A stretch of DNA of 64,000 nt from Polynucleobacter sp. 73C-SIWE. Lineage in GTDB: Bacteria > Pseudomonadota > Gammaproteobacteria > Burkholderiales > Burkholderiaceae. The notes under the pieces were generated by a model. It was not told the DNA's origin, did no database searches, and saw only the letters and a list, made by a program, of their open reading frames with translations. This document shows positions 46,189 through 54,958 of the stretch, piece by piece (within the stretch, counting starts at the first letter, position 1; every line of letters begins with the position of its first letter). The stretch covers positions 930,001 through 994,000 of the forward strand of contig NZ_JACVOK010000001.1 of NCBI RefSeq assembly GCF_018882465.1, given 5' to 3'. Both the position numbers and the translations under genes were made by a program.

Positions 46189-46810
46189 AGTGAGGATTAA
46201 TTTTTCTAAAAGTGAGATTGATGCGAGGCATGTGGATAGTTGTGGTTTTAAGTAGGGCATGCCGCCAAAATTGCTGTGTCGGTGCATACATTACGAGAGC
46301 GCTACCATTTTCTAGGGGCAGGGAGATAGTTGTTTTATCACTCTTATGCCGAAATGAAAATTTACGGGTAGCACCAAGACTCATTGAGGCAATCGGGGAG
46401 TCTGCATCTAACTCTTTTTCATCATCGCTATGCCAGCCCATTCCATCTTTCCCATCATGGTAAAGATTCAGTAAGCAGGAGTTAAAGTCGGATTGGGCAA
46501 GTTCTTCAATTTGGCTTTTAAGGGCTAGTAATTCCGGAATCCATGGTTGAGCTTGTTTTTTTACCCCAGAGTAGGTGTAAGTGCAGTTTGGATCTGCTAC
46601 CCAAGCCACCTTACGCCGGGTTGTCATCTGTTTTCCGAACATGAATAAGTGATCTGCTTCCCATTGCAATGTTTTTTCTAGTTGATCCATCAACTGAGTA
46701 CTGTCTACTGTACTCATCCATTCTGGATAGTAGTAAGCAGACCCGTCCTTGGGCAACAGGTTTTGTCCGTGCTGTACTGGAGTAATTTCGAATAAGGCAG
46801 TTTGCTTCAT
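46157..46810 (-). CDS. AlkB-family 2-oxoglutarate/Fe(II)-dependent dioxygenase
   Basis: This is a 217-residue nucleic-acid demethylase-type protein. Iron ligands are in GMGWHSDDE (HxD) and QQFWRHAL (H), and the 2-oxoglutarate arginines are in RINLTFR. The RKFSFRHK and ASMSLGATRKF blocks match the AlkB repair fold. It would remove alkyl lesions from DNA or RNA, or modify tRNA. The chosen start is ATG 46810 (MKQTALFEITP); 46831 is also in frame. Confidence 0.88.
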   Translation of the reverse strand: MKQTALFEITPVQHGQNLLPKDGSAYYYPEWMSTVDSTQLMDQLEKTLQWEADHLFMFGKQMTTRRKVAWVADPNCTYTYSGVKKQAQPWIPELLALKSQIEELAQSDFNSCLLNLYHDGKDGMGWHSDDEKELDADSPIASMSLGATRKFSFRHKSDKTTISLPLENGSALVMYAPTQQFWRHALLKTTTIHMPRINLTFRKINPHYERHDNKRMY

Positions 46811-46893
46811 CGCGTAAATAGAGGTCAACACTAAATCAATAAAAACTCTAGAATAGCCTTAATTTCCAATCTTGAATTGATAAGGGCTGAATT

Positions 46894-47073
46894 ATGAAAT
46901 CTCCAGATAAGCGCTGCTGTGGGTCTGGCGTTTGCATTATTAATGATGCTGGCGAGTGTTGGTGTGGGCAAGTATGGGATGGTGAAAAAATGGCGGCACC
47001 TTCTTTAAATTTGAAGCCAAGCACCCTCAAGAATTTAGAACAAGATTCTGATAAAGCTAAGCCTGAGTCTTAG
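46894..47073 (+). CDS. Small cysteine-rich CWC-type protein (59 aa)
   Basis: This small reading frame begins MKSPDKRCCGSGVCIINDAG and has a second cluster ECWCGQVWDG. Five cysteines in a CC-x4-C-x8-C-x-C pattern suggest a metal-binding knuckle like the Cys-rich CWC family, though the first cluster differs from the usual CPxCG. AAGG lies upstream of the ATG. The 3' end overlaps the convergent 110-aa gene by 17 nt. Function unknown. Confidence 0.6.
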   Translation: MKSPDKRCCGSGVCIINDAGECWCGQVWDGEKMAAPSLNLKPSTLKNLEQDSDKAKPES

Positions 47074-47389
47074 GTACGGGCTTAAGGCATGATTTGCTTG
47101 CTGCTGCTTCTGCCGATTTAAGCCACTTAGGTGACTGATTGGTTTTGGGGAGTTCATCTAGCTGTGTTGAGCTAAGAGTGCTAGATAGTTGTTTAGTCGT
47201 ACATTCACAATACGCTCGAAAATCATTTTGAGAAACCTCCTTTAAATTCTGATGTATTTGAAGCTGACTTTGAATGCAGCTTTCAACATAGCTTGAACTC
47301 AGTTTCTGATTCGGGTTAGTTTGTGCGCTAGTAGCGCCCATAGACAGCAGCATCAGTGAGATGAGGGTGATCGTGTAACATGTTTTCAT
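47057..47389 (-). CDS. Hypothetical exported protein with four cysteines (110 aa)
   Basis: A signal peptide (MKTCYTITLISLMLLSMGA...SAQ, cleavage near residue 23) is followed by a short mature protein with cysteines in VESCIQSQ, AYCECTTK and SKSCLKP. The pattern recalls small periplasmic four-cysteine proteins with two disulfides. I do not recognise a family. Its start overlaps the stop of the upstream DUF4149-like gene (ATGA), so the two are co-translated. Confidence 0.65.
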   Translation of the reverse strand: MKTCYTITLISLMLLSMGATSAQTNPNQKLSSSYVESCIQSQLQIHQNLKEVSQNDFRAYCECTTKQLSSTLSSTQLDELPKTNQSPKWLKSAEAAASKSCLKPVPKTQA

Positions 47390-47763
47390 AAAGAGATGAC
47401 CAGTAGGTAGATAAATGAAATCAGTTGAAATAGGTTAATCACTACACTGGCACCATGAAGCCAGTGAAATTGGCGGTTTTTTCCGCTATCTTTAGCGCGA
47501 TTTATTTTCCCAGTTAAGTAGAACAGAGTAAACGCAAAAAGGGCCGCGCAGATTCCTAGCAATACTTTATTTGTTGAATTTGCCTCTGTGAATACACAGA
47601 TTAATGTGATTAAGCCCAATATTGCGTAGTACTTTGGGAAAAAGTTTCTCACATATTTGCTGGACCATTCGACAGGTAGAACCTTGAATACAGTTGGTGC
47701 AACAACTACTGTAAAAAAGAGCATGATGCCAACCATGCCAGATAAAAAATAATTTGTAATCAT
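47386..47763 (-). CDS. DUF4149-like membrane protein (125 aa)
   Basis: This protein has four predicted membrane helices and the motif VVVAPTVFKVLP near residue 20, then FPKYYAILGL, both typical of DUF4149. Function is unknown; members are small inner-membrane proteins. It lies between the MpaB-like gene (upstream, 15-nt gap) and the exported four-cysteine protein, in one minus-strand run. Confidence 0.75.
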   Translation of the reverse strand: MITNYFLSGMVGIMLFFTVVVAPTVFKVLPVEWSSKYVRNFFPKYYAILGLITLICVFTEANSTNKVLLGICAALFAFTLFYLTGKINRAKDSGKNRQFHWLHGASVVINLFQLISFIYLLVISL

Positions 47764-47778
47764 GATTGCTTTCTATAT

Positions 47779-48639
47779 TTATCCATAAACTCTACGTAAG
47801 GAGTGAGCAGCAACCCCATTCTTAAGAGCTTCACGAACGGGAATTGCAATTAAATCAATGCTCTTTTTGACTGCTAGGCGTTCAAAGTAACTCGGGGTAG
47901 ATTTTCCAATCATGGGATATACCCAGTCTGGAAGATTCAGAAAGCCGGCACGACTAATCAGCTTAATAAATGGCTTAGCTGTCAGATTGCTGGGGAAGTT
48001 ATCCAGTAAATCAATAATGCTCTTGGCGCGCTCTCCAAAATAGAGCTCCGGTATATAACCTTGAATGGCCTTCTCAGTATTGGCATAAGTAGCCGGAAGA
48101 TTGATAGCGCCCATTCTTTCTCCTAGGGAGCTCATCTCTAAGAAATATTGATCTTTTTCTTGTGGACTAATTTTTTCCTTGCGATAGTCTTCAAAAGAGT
48201 TAATGAAGCTGCGCGTCTCTGTGAGATGTACCCAGGCAAGTAAATGAGGGTCTGTTGCTGAATACGGTTTACCAAATTCATCTAGGCCAGTAATTTTGGT
48301 ATGAATGTGATTAACCTTCGTGATGATATTGTTTGCCATATCAGTAGGGCCGTAGGTCGTTGCTGCAATGAAAAACGCAGTCCTACCAAGGCGACCCTTG
48401 AGGTCTTCTCTGAAGGAGGAGTGGTCCCACACTCCAGCTAAAGCCTGTGGATGCAGGGCTTGCAAAATCAATGAGCTAATACCGCCAATCATCATGGAAA
48501 TAAAGTCCGCGTGAATTTTCCAGGCAACTGACTCGGGGCCAAATAAACCTCGATCCCCTTGCGGGGTCAAAAATGCAATGGGTGGACCGCTTCCCCCAAC
48601 CATCTCTCGAATTGTTTTACGGATCAACTCATCAAGCAT
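47779..48639 (-). CDS. Oxygenase MpaB-family (DUF2236) protein
   Basis: This is a 286-residue helical protein of the DUF2236/MpaB type. Features are GPESVAWKIHADFISMMIGG near residues 34-53, LHPQALAGVWDHSSF, and HLLAWVHLTETRSF, whose histidines and charged residues are those expected for a haem-type oxygenase site in this family. The substrate is unknown; characterised relatives cleave prenyl chains (MpaB) or rubber (Lcp). It lies 4 nt after the Lon-substrate-domain gene on the same strand. Confidence 0.8.
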   Translation of the reverse strand: MLDELIRKTIREMVGGSGPPIAFLTPQGDRGLFGPESVAWKIHADFISMMIGGISSLILQALHPQALAGVWDHSSFREDLKGRLGRTAFFIAATTYGPTDMANNIITKVNHIHTKITGLDEFGKPYSATDPHLLAWVHLTETRSFINSFEDYRKEKISPQEKDQYFLEMSSLGERMGAINLPATYANTEKAIQGYIPELYFGERAKSIIDLLDNFPSNLTAKPFIKLISRAGFLNLPDWVYPMIGKSTPSYFERLAVKKSIDLIAIPVREALKNGVAAHSLRRVYG

Positions 48640-48643
48640 GGTA

Positions 48644-49288
48644 TTAATGCATCATGAGATTTCTTAAATCGTCATCTTCAATAATTTCAGTAATCAGATC
48701 GAGTCTTATGCGGGGATTGGTTTGGGCTAGCAAATGATTCTTCTGGGCAAGAGAGATTGGCAGTAGTTCCGCCAGACGATTAGAAACCCATCCGCAATCA
48801 TCCACCTTAAAGGGTTTCTTGAAAGGCGCCTCTCCTAACAAGTCTTCACTTTGAATGACGGAAATAATTTGATCTAGTAATTGAGCTACACCCTGATGTT
48901 CTTGCGGAATTGGCATGAGCGGATCATTTGCCAAAAGCTCTACTTCGCCGATCCATAGACCGTTGACTTCCTGGCTGCTACTTAATAACTTAAAGCGCTG
49001 CGTACCAAATGACTTGGTCATATAAAGAGCCGGCTGAACAGGATCAAAATCCTCAATTTGAGCTAGTGTGCCGATCTTGGAAAATGATTGAGATATATCT
49101 TCGTCACTAGTGTCGGCGTTTTTGATGATGCTCACCACACCAAATTCTGTCTTTTCTCGCAGGCATTGCTTAATCATATCGAGATAGCGTGCTTCGAAAA
49201 TCTTGAGCGCAATGACACCATCTGGAAAAAGCACGGTGCCCAGTGGAAATAAAGGTAATTTACGAGTAGAGGGGGTGGAATTAGTCAT
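48644..49288 (-). CDS. Lon-substrate-binding-domain protein
   Basis: This 214-residue protein equals the N-terminal domain of Lon protease without ATPase or protease parts. Features are LPLFPLGTVLFPDGVIALKIFEARY at residues 11-35, the FGVVSIIKN strand, and GTLAQIEDFDP. Such stand-alone proteins are widespread, and their role is poorly known. It heads the minus-strand run with the MpaB-like gene. Confidence 0.85.
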   Translation of the reverse strand: MTNSTPSTRKLPLFPLGTVLFPDGVIALKIFEARYLDMIKQCLREKTEFGVVSIIKNADTSDEDISQSFSKIGTLAQIEDFDPVQPALYMTKSFGTQRFKLLSSSQEVNGLWIGEVELLANDPLMPIPQEHQGVAQLLDQIISVIQSEDLLGEAPFKKPFKVDDCGWVSNRLAELLPISLAQKNHLLAQTNPRIRLDLITEIIEDDDLRNLMMH

Positions 49289-49420
49289 CTATTCAATGTA
49301 ATGGATTTATCTCATCTTTGCTGGCACCGAATTAGGGCTAAATGCCCCCTCATTTATCCTTGTAGCCAGCACCAAACTCCATTTGGGTTTACATTTAAGG
49401 CTCAATATTGGGAGATATAA

Positions 49421-49570
49421 ATGATTCAAAAATTTCGCGTTAAGCTTGCTCGCTGGATTCTGGGTAAGCATTGCCCCTGCTATCAAATGGGTTATCACAC
49501 CATGGTCGATTTTCAGCAAAGAAGTGCTGACCAGCTGGCTAAATCCCAAGAGCGTAAAAGTACCCATTAA
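49421..49570 (+). CDS. Small basic protein with a CPC motif (49 aa)
   Basis: This small frame starts MIQKFRVKLARWILGKHCPC and ends ...KSQERKSTH. GGGAG lies 6 nt before the ATG, which is strong support for a real gene. It is basic, with an amphipathic N-terminus, one Cys-Pro-Cys and a following Tyr/His stretch. No family is recognised. It lies alone on the plus strand between the Lon-domain gene and the DUF2244 gene. Confidence 0.6.
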   Translation: MIQKFRVKLARWILGKHCPCYQMGYHTMVDFQQRSADQLAKSQERKSTH

Positions 49571-49592
49571 TTTTCGGTAATCATGTTTTGGT

Positions 49593-50021
49593 ATGAAGAT
49601 TTGGCAAATGCGTAGAAACTGCGCTCTAACACCTAAGCAGCTTCTCGAGTTTTATATTGTCTTGGTCTGCCTTTCCTTAATCGTGGGGATTGGTTTCTTC
49701 TTGGCGGGAGTATGGATGATTCCCGTTTTTACAGCTCTGGAATTAACTGCGGTCACGATTGGATTTTTAATCTACTGTAGGCATGCCTTAGATTGTGAAA
49801 CGATTGAAATTGAAGGTAAACGCCTTTTGGTCAAAAAATTCATTGGCTATAGAGAAAGGGTTTATGAATTTAATGCTCAATGGGCAAAAATTGAGCCACC
49901 CCTAGAGGGATCAAAAACCTTTTTCATTACTCAATCAGATTTGCGAGTTGAGCTAGGGCAGTTTGTCAGGCCGGAGCAACAGATCCCTTTAATTGCTTCA
50001 GTCAGGCGTCATCTGGGTTAA
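49593..50021 (+). CDS. DUF2244 membrane protein (142 aa)
   Basis: This protein has two closely spaced membrane helices (residues about 23-65) and a C-terminal cytoplasmic part with ETIEIEGKRLLVKK and the late FVRPEQQIPLIASVRRHL typical of DUF2244. Members often lie near respiratory oxidase genes. Its end overlaps the convergent membrane-protein gene by 24 nt. Confidence 0.8.
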   Translation: MKIWQMRRNCALTPKQLLEFYIVLVCLSLIVGIGFFLAGVWMIPVFTALELTAVTIGFLIYCRHALDCETIEIEGKRLLVKKFIGYRERVYEFNAQWAKIEPPLEGSKTFFITQSDLRVELGQFVRPEQQIPLIASVRRHLG

Positions 50022-50558
50022 TTGGGGATCGCTTAAGCGCCATGCCATAAGGCCGCTGAATATCATTTGGGCTATAAGAAGAAGTAGTGCAATGGCATTG
50101 AGTATTGCAAAGTAATTGGCAAAAGGAGAGAGCATGACGGGCATGCCATCGATCAGGGCAGTCTCTCGCAAATAATCCATACGAGGTATGAGTAGGAAGC
50201 TCGTAGTAGCGATTGCTAAAAATATAGTGAGCGATGGTATGCGAATCGCTCTTAACTGAGATAAACCTCTTTTAATGAGAATATTCGAAACGCTCATGAT
50301 GATAAATACGCCCCCCAAGAAGAAATAAGAGAGATGTTGAATCATCAGGTGGGCTAGCATGCCAGCTGCTTGAGAGTCATAAATTAAAAAATAGAAGATC
50401 CCGCAGCTCAAAGCTTGCGCGAAAATGCCCCCTGCCAATATATAGGCGATGAATCTGAGCAATCGATGTGCAAGGGGGTAGTAGGGTTTGCTTATTTCAA
50501 CCATATGATAAAAAGGGTTAAGTAGTGCGCTGCAGCAAGATATTAGATTCGGTTTCAT
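49998..50558 (-). CDS. Hypothetical membrane protein (186 aa)
   Basis: Four hydrophobic segments (about residues 34-57, 67-90, 106-124 and 150-172) make this an integral membrane protein of unknown function. The last part, AILNAIALLLLIAQMIFSG, is a typical terminal helix. ATG 50558 has a GAG at suitable distance; ATG 50504 is an alternative without a site. It is divergent from the Rrf2-type regulator 35 nt away, which may control it. Confidence 0.65.
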   Translation of the reverse strand: MKPNLISCCSALLNPFYHMVEISKPYYPLAHRLLRFIAYILAGGIFAQALSCGIFYFLIYDSQAAGMLAHLMIQHLSYFFLGGVFIIMSVSNILIKRGLSQLRAIRIPSLTIFLAIATTSFLLIPRMDYLRETALIDGMPVMLSPFANYFAILNAIALLLLIAQMIFSGLMAWRLSDPQLTQMTPD

Positions 50559-50593
50559 ACTAGCTCTAATCTAATTTTTTCGCCAAATGAGTC

Positions 50594-51163
50594 ATGGAAG
50601 TCACTAAAGCAGTCAAAACAGCACTTAATGCCTTGGTCGATATTGCTAGTCATTCAAGCAATGGTCAGTTTGTGCCGGTCCCTGAGATAGCTAAGAGACA
50701 ACATTTATCTATTAGCCGTATTGAGCTCCTCTTGCGACCATTGAGAGAGTCAGGGATCGTCATTGCGGTCAAGGGGCGAACAGGTGGCTACCAACTCTCC
50801 AAAGATCCCCGCATCATTACTATTAAAGACATCGTGCTCGCAATGAATTTAATCAAAAAGCGTAAGGTTGAGCTATCAGATATTGCTAAGGATCTTTATC
50901 AATCTCTAGAGGCTTATATGCTAGGTTGCATGGAAAATGTATCCCTCGCATCTACTATCAAAGATTACGTACCCAGTTTTAGTGAAGCTAAAAAAGCGCC
51001 TGAGCGTAAGCCATATGTTCCCCTGGATCCAAAAAAAGAAAAGAAGCAACGAGGTGAGATTCAGTATGTAGTGAAGGCTGAATTTAAGAAGGCAGTAGAA
51101 GTTCCATGCGGACCTAATTCCGTATTTGACTTTGCTAACTACTTGAATCGTAACCCAAGCTAA
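50594..51163 (+). CDS. Rrf2-family transcriptional regulator
   Basis: This 189-residue protein has a winged helix-turn-helix of the Rrf2 family (KAVKTALNALVDIA at the start, VPEIAKRQHLSISRIELLL recognition region, then GGYQLSKDPRIITIKD wing). The three-cysteine iron-sulfur loop of IscR/NsrR is absent; only one cysteine (YMLGCMEN) is in that region. The C-terminal tail after residue 130 is lysine-rich and unlike IscR. The sensed signal is unknown. It is divergent from the 186-aa membrane protein. Confidence 0.82.
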   Translation: MEVTKAVKTALNALVDIASHSSNGQFVPVPEIAKRQHLSISRIELLLRPLRESGIVIAVKGRTGGYQLSKDPRIITIKDIVLAMNLIKKRKVELSDIAKDLYQSLEAYMLGCMENVSLASTIKDYVPSFSEAKKAPERKPYVPLDPKKEKKQRGEIQYVVKAEFKKAVEVPCGPNSVFDFANYLNRNPS

Positions 51164-51228
51164 AATCAGGTAATGACTGCAATGGGTTCTATATAGCCAA
51201 GCCAATTACCCACCAAGCCTGAATTTTT

Positions 51229-52620
51229 ATGAAGCAGCAAATCATTCAATACCCCAAGCTAGCTTTTATTGATATTGAAACCACAGGATCCCATTTCGAG
51301 CGGGATCGTATTACTGAGATTGGTATTAAAACGCTGGCAGACGAGCAGGTTAGCACTTGGGAAAAATTAATTAATCCCCAGATATATATTCCTCAAAATA
51401 TCCAGAAATTAACTGGCATATCTCCAAAAATGGTTGCTGATCAGCCAAGTTTTGATGATCTTGCAAAAGAAATTAAAGAAGAGCTTGAGGGAAAAATCTT
51501 TGTAGCTCATAACGCAAGATTTGATTATGGCTTTATTAAAGCATCTCTTAAAAGGGTTGGAATCGATTTCAAACCCAAGGTCTTATGTACAGTAAAGCTC
51601 TCAAGATTGCTATTTCCCAATCAGTCCCGTCATAACCTCGACACCATCATTCAGTCTCATGGCCTGGTTGTCAGCGCACGGCATAGGGCGCTTGGTGATG
51701 CTGATTTACTGCTTCAATTTTGGCAGGTGTGTGAAAAAACAGTTGGTAAAGAGCGATTGCTTGAAGCCATTAATCAATTGACGGGCAATGCAAGCTTGCC
51801 GCCCAATATTAATCAGGAATTGATTGATTCAATTCCGGATGCGCCGGGTTGCTATATTTTCTATGGTGAAAATAAGAGTCCTTTGTATATTGGGAAAAGT
51901 ATTTCTTTGCGCAGTAGGGTATTGGGCCACTTTCAAGGCTCATTAACGCAGCGTAAAGAAATGAAGCTATCCCTACAAGTCAGAGATATTGACTGGATAG
52001 AGACTAGTGGCGAGTTAGGCGCTTTAATTCTGGAGTCTCAGCTGATTAAAGAGCGCATGCCTAGTATGAACATCAAGCTACGTCGCTCTAAAGATCTATG
52101 CGCTTGGAGTCTAGAAAAAAATTCTTCAGGAATACTTGTGCCAGAGCTAGTCAATCAGAAAGATTTGCTACCAGGCCTTCAAGAGAACTTATATGGATTG
52201 TTTTACAGTAAAAGAGAGGCTCACTCTTATTTAAAAGCAGTAGCTAAAAAGTATCGCTTATGCGAAGTATTGCTAGGGCTGGAAAAGGGTGCCGAAGGTA
52301 AATCCTGTTTTGGATATCAGCTAAAACAATGCGGCGGCGCTTGCATTGGAGTGATGCCTACCGAAATGCATAACCTACAACTTCAAACCGCAATGAGTCT
52401 GTATAAAGTGCAAGTCTGGCCTTATAAGGGGCCGATTGCAATTGATGATGGTGGTGAAATGATTGTCTTAGATAATTGGTGCTACCTGGGGACCGCCATC
52501 AATGAAGATGAATTATCCGAACTGAAAAGCGCCGGTGATGCTGAATTTGATTTAGATATCTATAAGATTGTTAAAAAAGCGTTATCAGGGCGATATAAAA
52601 ACCAAGTTATCCGTATCTAA
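51229..52620 (+). CDS. DnaQ-type 3'-5' exonuclease fused to a UvrC-like GIY-YIG nuclease
   Basis: This 463-residue protein has two nuclease parts. Residues about 8-175 are a DEDDh exonuclease (AFIDIETTGSHFERDRITEI; HNARFDYGFI; HRALGDADLL). Residues about 200-280 are a GIY-YIG domain (GCYIFYGENKSPLYIGKS, RSRVLGHF, and the glutamate in GALILESQLIK). The rest resembles the UvrC/Cho region, including the KSCFGYQLKQCGGACIG segment. It probably acts as a Cho-like repair nuclease with an extra exonuclease; the partners are not shown. Confidence 0.87.
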   Translation: MKQQIIQYPKLAFIDIETTGSHFERDRITEIGIKTLADEQVSTWEKLINPQIYIPQNIQKLTGISPKMVADQPSFDDLAKEIKEELEGKIFVAHNARFDYGFIKASLKRVGIDFKPKVLCTVKLSRLLFPNQSRHNLDTIIQSHGLVVSARHRALGDADLLLQFWQVCEKTVGKERLLEAINQLTGNASLPPNINQELIDSIPDAPGCYIFYGENKSPLYIGKSISLRSRVLGHFQGSLTQRKEMKLSLQVRDIDWIETSGELGALILESQLIKERMPSMNIKLRRSKDLCAWSLEKNSSGILVPELVNQKDLLPGLQENLYGLFYSKREAHSYLKAVAKKYRLCEVLLGLEKGAEGKSCFGYQLKQCGGACIGVMPTEMHNLQLQTAMSLYKVQVWPYKGPIAIDDGGEMIVLDNWCYLGTAINEDELSELKSAGDAEFDLDIYKIVKKALSGRYKNQVIRI

Positions 52621-52634
52621 TGGCCATGATCTCT

Positions 52635-53330
52635 TTACCAAGGCAGCTTTTCACCCGAATACGATATAAATCTTCCTGAATCCTCTCTTCGAAGATTTTG
52701 GATTACCTGAAACATATCCGCGACCGCCTGGTCTGCAGGCCTACCAATCTGCTCGCCACGAAATGGTTTGGAGAGTCTCGAGTTCACTGTTCCAGGATGC
52801 AGCGCAATTAAGGCAGTATTCGGTTTTGTGCGGGCCCACTCAATAGATGCCGTTTTTAACAACATGTTCAGGGCGGCCTTAGAACTGCGATAGCTATACC
52901 ATCCGCCGAGACGGTTATCTTCAATACTGCCAACTTTGGCTGAGAGAGTCACCATGACGCTATTTTGGGGATCTAGTAATTTAGAGAAGTGACGTATGGT
53001 GAGCGCCGGACCAATTGCATTAATGTTCATGAGCTCCATGAGTTGCTCAGCATTAAGATCCTCAAGTCTCTTTTCAGGCATCCAGTGGCTTGTGTGCAAA
53101 ACCCCGACTGTATTAATAATGAGCTGAAAAGGTGCTGCTGAAACAAGCGCATTGGCGCAAGACTCTATTGATGCAATATTTTGATAATCAATAGGAAGCT
53201 CTGAGTGGCGATGGATTCCTATGGCCTCAGAGCAGGATGGATTCTTTTTGAGGAGATCTACAAAAGCCATCCCGATAGTTCCGGAGGAGCCGATTACCAG
53301 GGCACGAAAAGGGTTTGGAAGTAATTTCAT
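52635..53330 (-). CDS. Short-chain dehydrogenase/reductase
   Basis: This is a 231-residue classical SDR-like protein. The dinucleotide motif is ALVIGSSGTIGMAFVDLL, and the catalytic serine region is VTLSAKVGS. The catalytic Tyr and Lys are in WYSYRSSKAALNMLL (YxxxK), and LHPGTVNSRLSKPF follows. The substrate is unknown. It converges on the fused nuclease gene. Confidence 0.85.
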   Translation of the reverse strand: MKLLPNPFRALVIGSSGTIGMAFVDLLKKNPSCSEAIGIHRHSELPIDYQNIASIESCANALVSAAPFQLIINTVGVLHTSHWMPEKRLEDLNAEQLMELMNINAIGPALTIRHFSKLLDPQNSVMVTLSAKVGSIEDNRLGGWYSYRSSKAALNMLLKTASIEWARTKPNTALIALHPGTVNSRLSKPFRGEQIGRPADQAVADMFQVIQNLRREDSGRFISYSGEKLPW

Positions 53331-53478
53331 AGAAAAGCTTTTAATAGTGTGACTACAGATTTCAGTGATAGCTTAGTGTAAGCCCACTAGCTTCTTACTT
53401 GAGCATTGTTTTAGGGTGCCTATTTCATTCCATTGGTATTCTTGTGCAGAATCATGAATAACGATCAATAATTACCCA

Positions 53479-54135
53479 ATGCATATTAATTCTGACTACA
53501 GTCAGCGTGTGGTCCTAAACCAGCATGATCTCCCCTGGATCTCTAGCCCCTCATTAGGAGTTGAAAGGCGCATGCTTGATCGTCAGGGCGATGAAATTGC
53601 TAAGGCAACCTCGATTGTTCGTTATCAAGCAGGCGCAAGATTTGCGTCACATCTTCATGAATTCGGTGAGGAGATTTTAGTTTTAGATGGGGTATTTAGC
53701 GATGAGACTGGGAGCTATCCCGCAGGTACCTACATCATGAATCCTCCCGGCTCATCTCATGCTCCTTTTAGTGAAGAGGGTTGCACTCTCTTTGTAAAGT
53801 TGAGGCATCTTGGGTCAGAACAGCTGGAACGAGAGATTGTAGATACATGCTCCGCAGAGTGGTTTCAGGGGATGGTACCTGGTTTAACAGTGATGCCATT
53901 GATGCGACAAGGAACGGGATCTACCTTAGTGAGATGGGCGCATCAAACTTATTTCAATCCGCACAAGCATTATGGCGGTGAAGAAATTTTTGTAGTAGAT
54001 GGCGTCTTTGAAGATGAGCACGGACGCTATCCCGCTGGCTCATGGATTAGAAGTCCGCACCTTAGTCTTCATCAGCCTTTTAGTAAAGAGGGCTGCACTA
54101 TTTTTGTAAAGACTGGGCACTTATTAGATGTATAG
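53479..54135 (+). CDS. Two-domain cupin protein (ChrR-like)
   Basis: This 218-residue protein consists of two homologous cupin halves. The first has FASHLHEFGEEILVLDGVF and YPAGTYIMNPPGSSH, and the second has NPHKHYGGEEIFVVDGVFED and YPAGSWIRSPHLSLH. Both keep the metal-binding histidines and glutamate, so each half may bind zinc or another metal. It resembles the C-terminal sensor domain of the anti-sigma factor ChrR but lacks its sigma-binding N-terminus. Its role is unknown. Confidence 0.82.
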   Translation: MHINSDYSQRVVLNQHDLPWISSPSLGVERRMLDRQGDEIAKATSIVRYQAGARFASHLHEFGEEILVLDGVFSDETGSYPAGTYIMNPPGSSHAPFSEEGCTLFVKLRHLGSEQLEREIVDTCSAEWFQGMVPGLTVMPLMRQGTGSTLVRWAHQTYFNPHKHYGGEEIFVVDGVFEDEHGRYPAGSWIRSPHLSLHQPFSKEGCTIFVKTGHLLDV

Positions 54136-54150
54136 AGCTAGTTTTACCTT

Positions 54151-54807
54151 TTAGCTCTTTTGCATTAATTGCTCAAATGCTGCCACGAATGATTCAGGAG
54201 GTTGGGCGCCCTGTAGAAGATACTGATCATTCAGAATGATTGAGGGAACAGAGTTGATACCAGCATTCGTATAGACAGTTTTTTCTTGCCGTACCTCATT
54301 CGCAAATTCAGCCCCATTCAAAATCTCTTTAGCTATTTGGGCATCTAAACCAGCACGAGCTACTGCGTCGAGCAAATTTTTCTGATCATCTAAATTCACC
54401 GCAAGACAAAAATATGTCTTGAGTAACTCCACTTTTAAGGCTGCTTGCTTCTGTAAGTCATATTCTTTTGCGGACCAATATAAAAGGCGGTGGGCATTAA
54501 AAGTATTGTAGACCCGTTTACGACCCTCTGGATGAAATTCAAATCCTGCATCTAATGCTTTAGTGCGGATATTGGCTTGATTCGCTTTGACTTGTTCTTC
54601 AGTTAGGCCGTACTTTTGCGTGAGATGTTCAATCGCATCTTGACCGCCAATAGGCATATGGGGATTGAGTTCAAAAGGCCGAAAATGCACTTCAAAATTG
54701 ACTTTGTCGCTGAGTTGCACAATGGCCTGATTGAGATTACCAAGTCCGACAGCGCACCAGGGGCAGGCAATATCAGATACGAAGTCAATTTTGATGGTTG
54801 GTTTCAT
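54151..54807 (-). CDS. DsbA/FrnE-family thioredoxin-fold oxidoreductase
   Basis: This 218-residue cytoplasmic protein has the active site SDIACPWCAVGL (CPWC) near residues 13-19. The helical insert and the cis-proline region NAGINSVPSIILND are typical of the FrnE/2-hydroxychromene isomerase-like group. A signal peptide is absent. It likely exchanges disulfides in the cytoplasm, possibly under oxidative stress. Confidence 0.85.
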   Translation of the reverse strand: MKPTIKIDFVSDIACPWCAVGLGNLNQAIVQLSDKVNFEVHFRPFELNPHMPIGGQDAIEHLTQKYGLTEEQVKANQANIRTKALDAGFEFHPEGRKRVYNTFNAHRLLYWSAKEYDLQKQAALKVELLKTYFCLAVNLDDQKNLLDAVARAGLDAQIAKEILNGAEFANEVRQEKTVYTNAGINSVPSIILNDQYLLQGAQPPESFVAAFEQLMQKS

Positions 54808-54958
54808 GAGCTATATTCTACCGAGCTTATGTATAGAAATATTGTCTATAACAAGCTGAAATTTAAAATAGTAAGACTTTTGTTTTTTGAACTAATTGAA
54901 GTGGGCCCTCAATTTTGATTTATATTAGCTCTTAACTCTATTTTTAGAAAACACTCTA

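Noticed and set aside
53331..53478. Gap before the cupin gene as a possible riboswitch
   Set aside because: No strong stems or known aptamer motif; only a weak TTGGTA-17-GAATAA promoter-like pair is visible.
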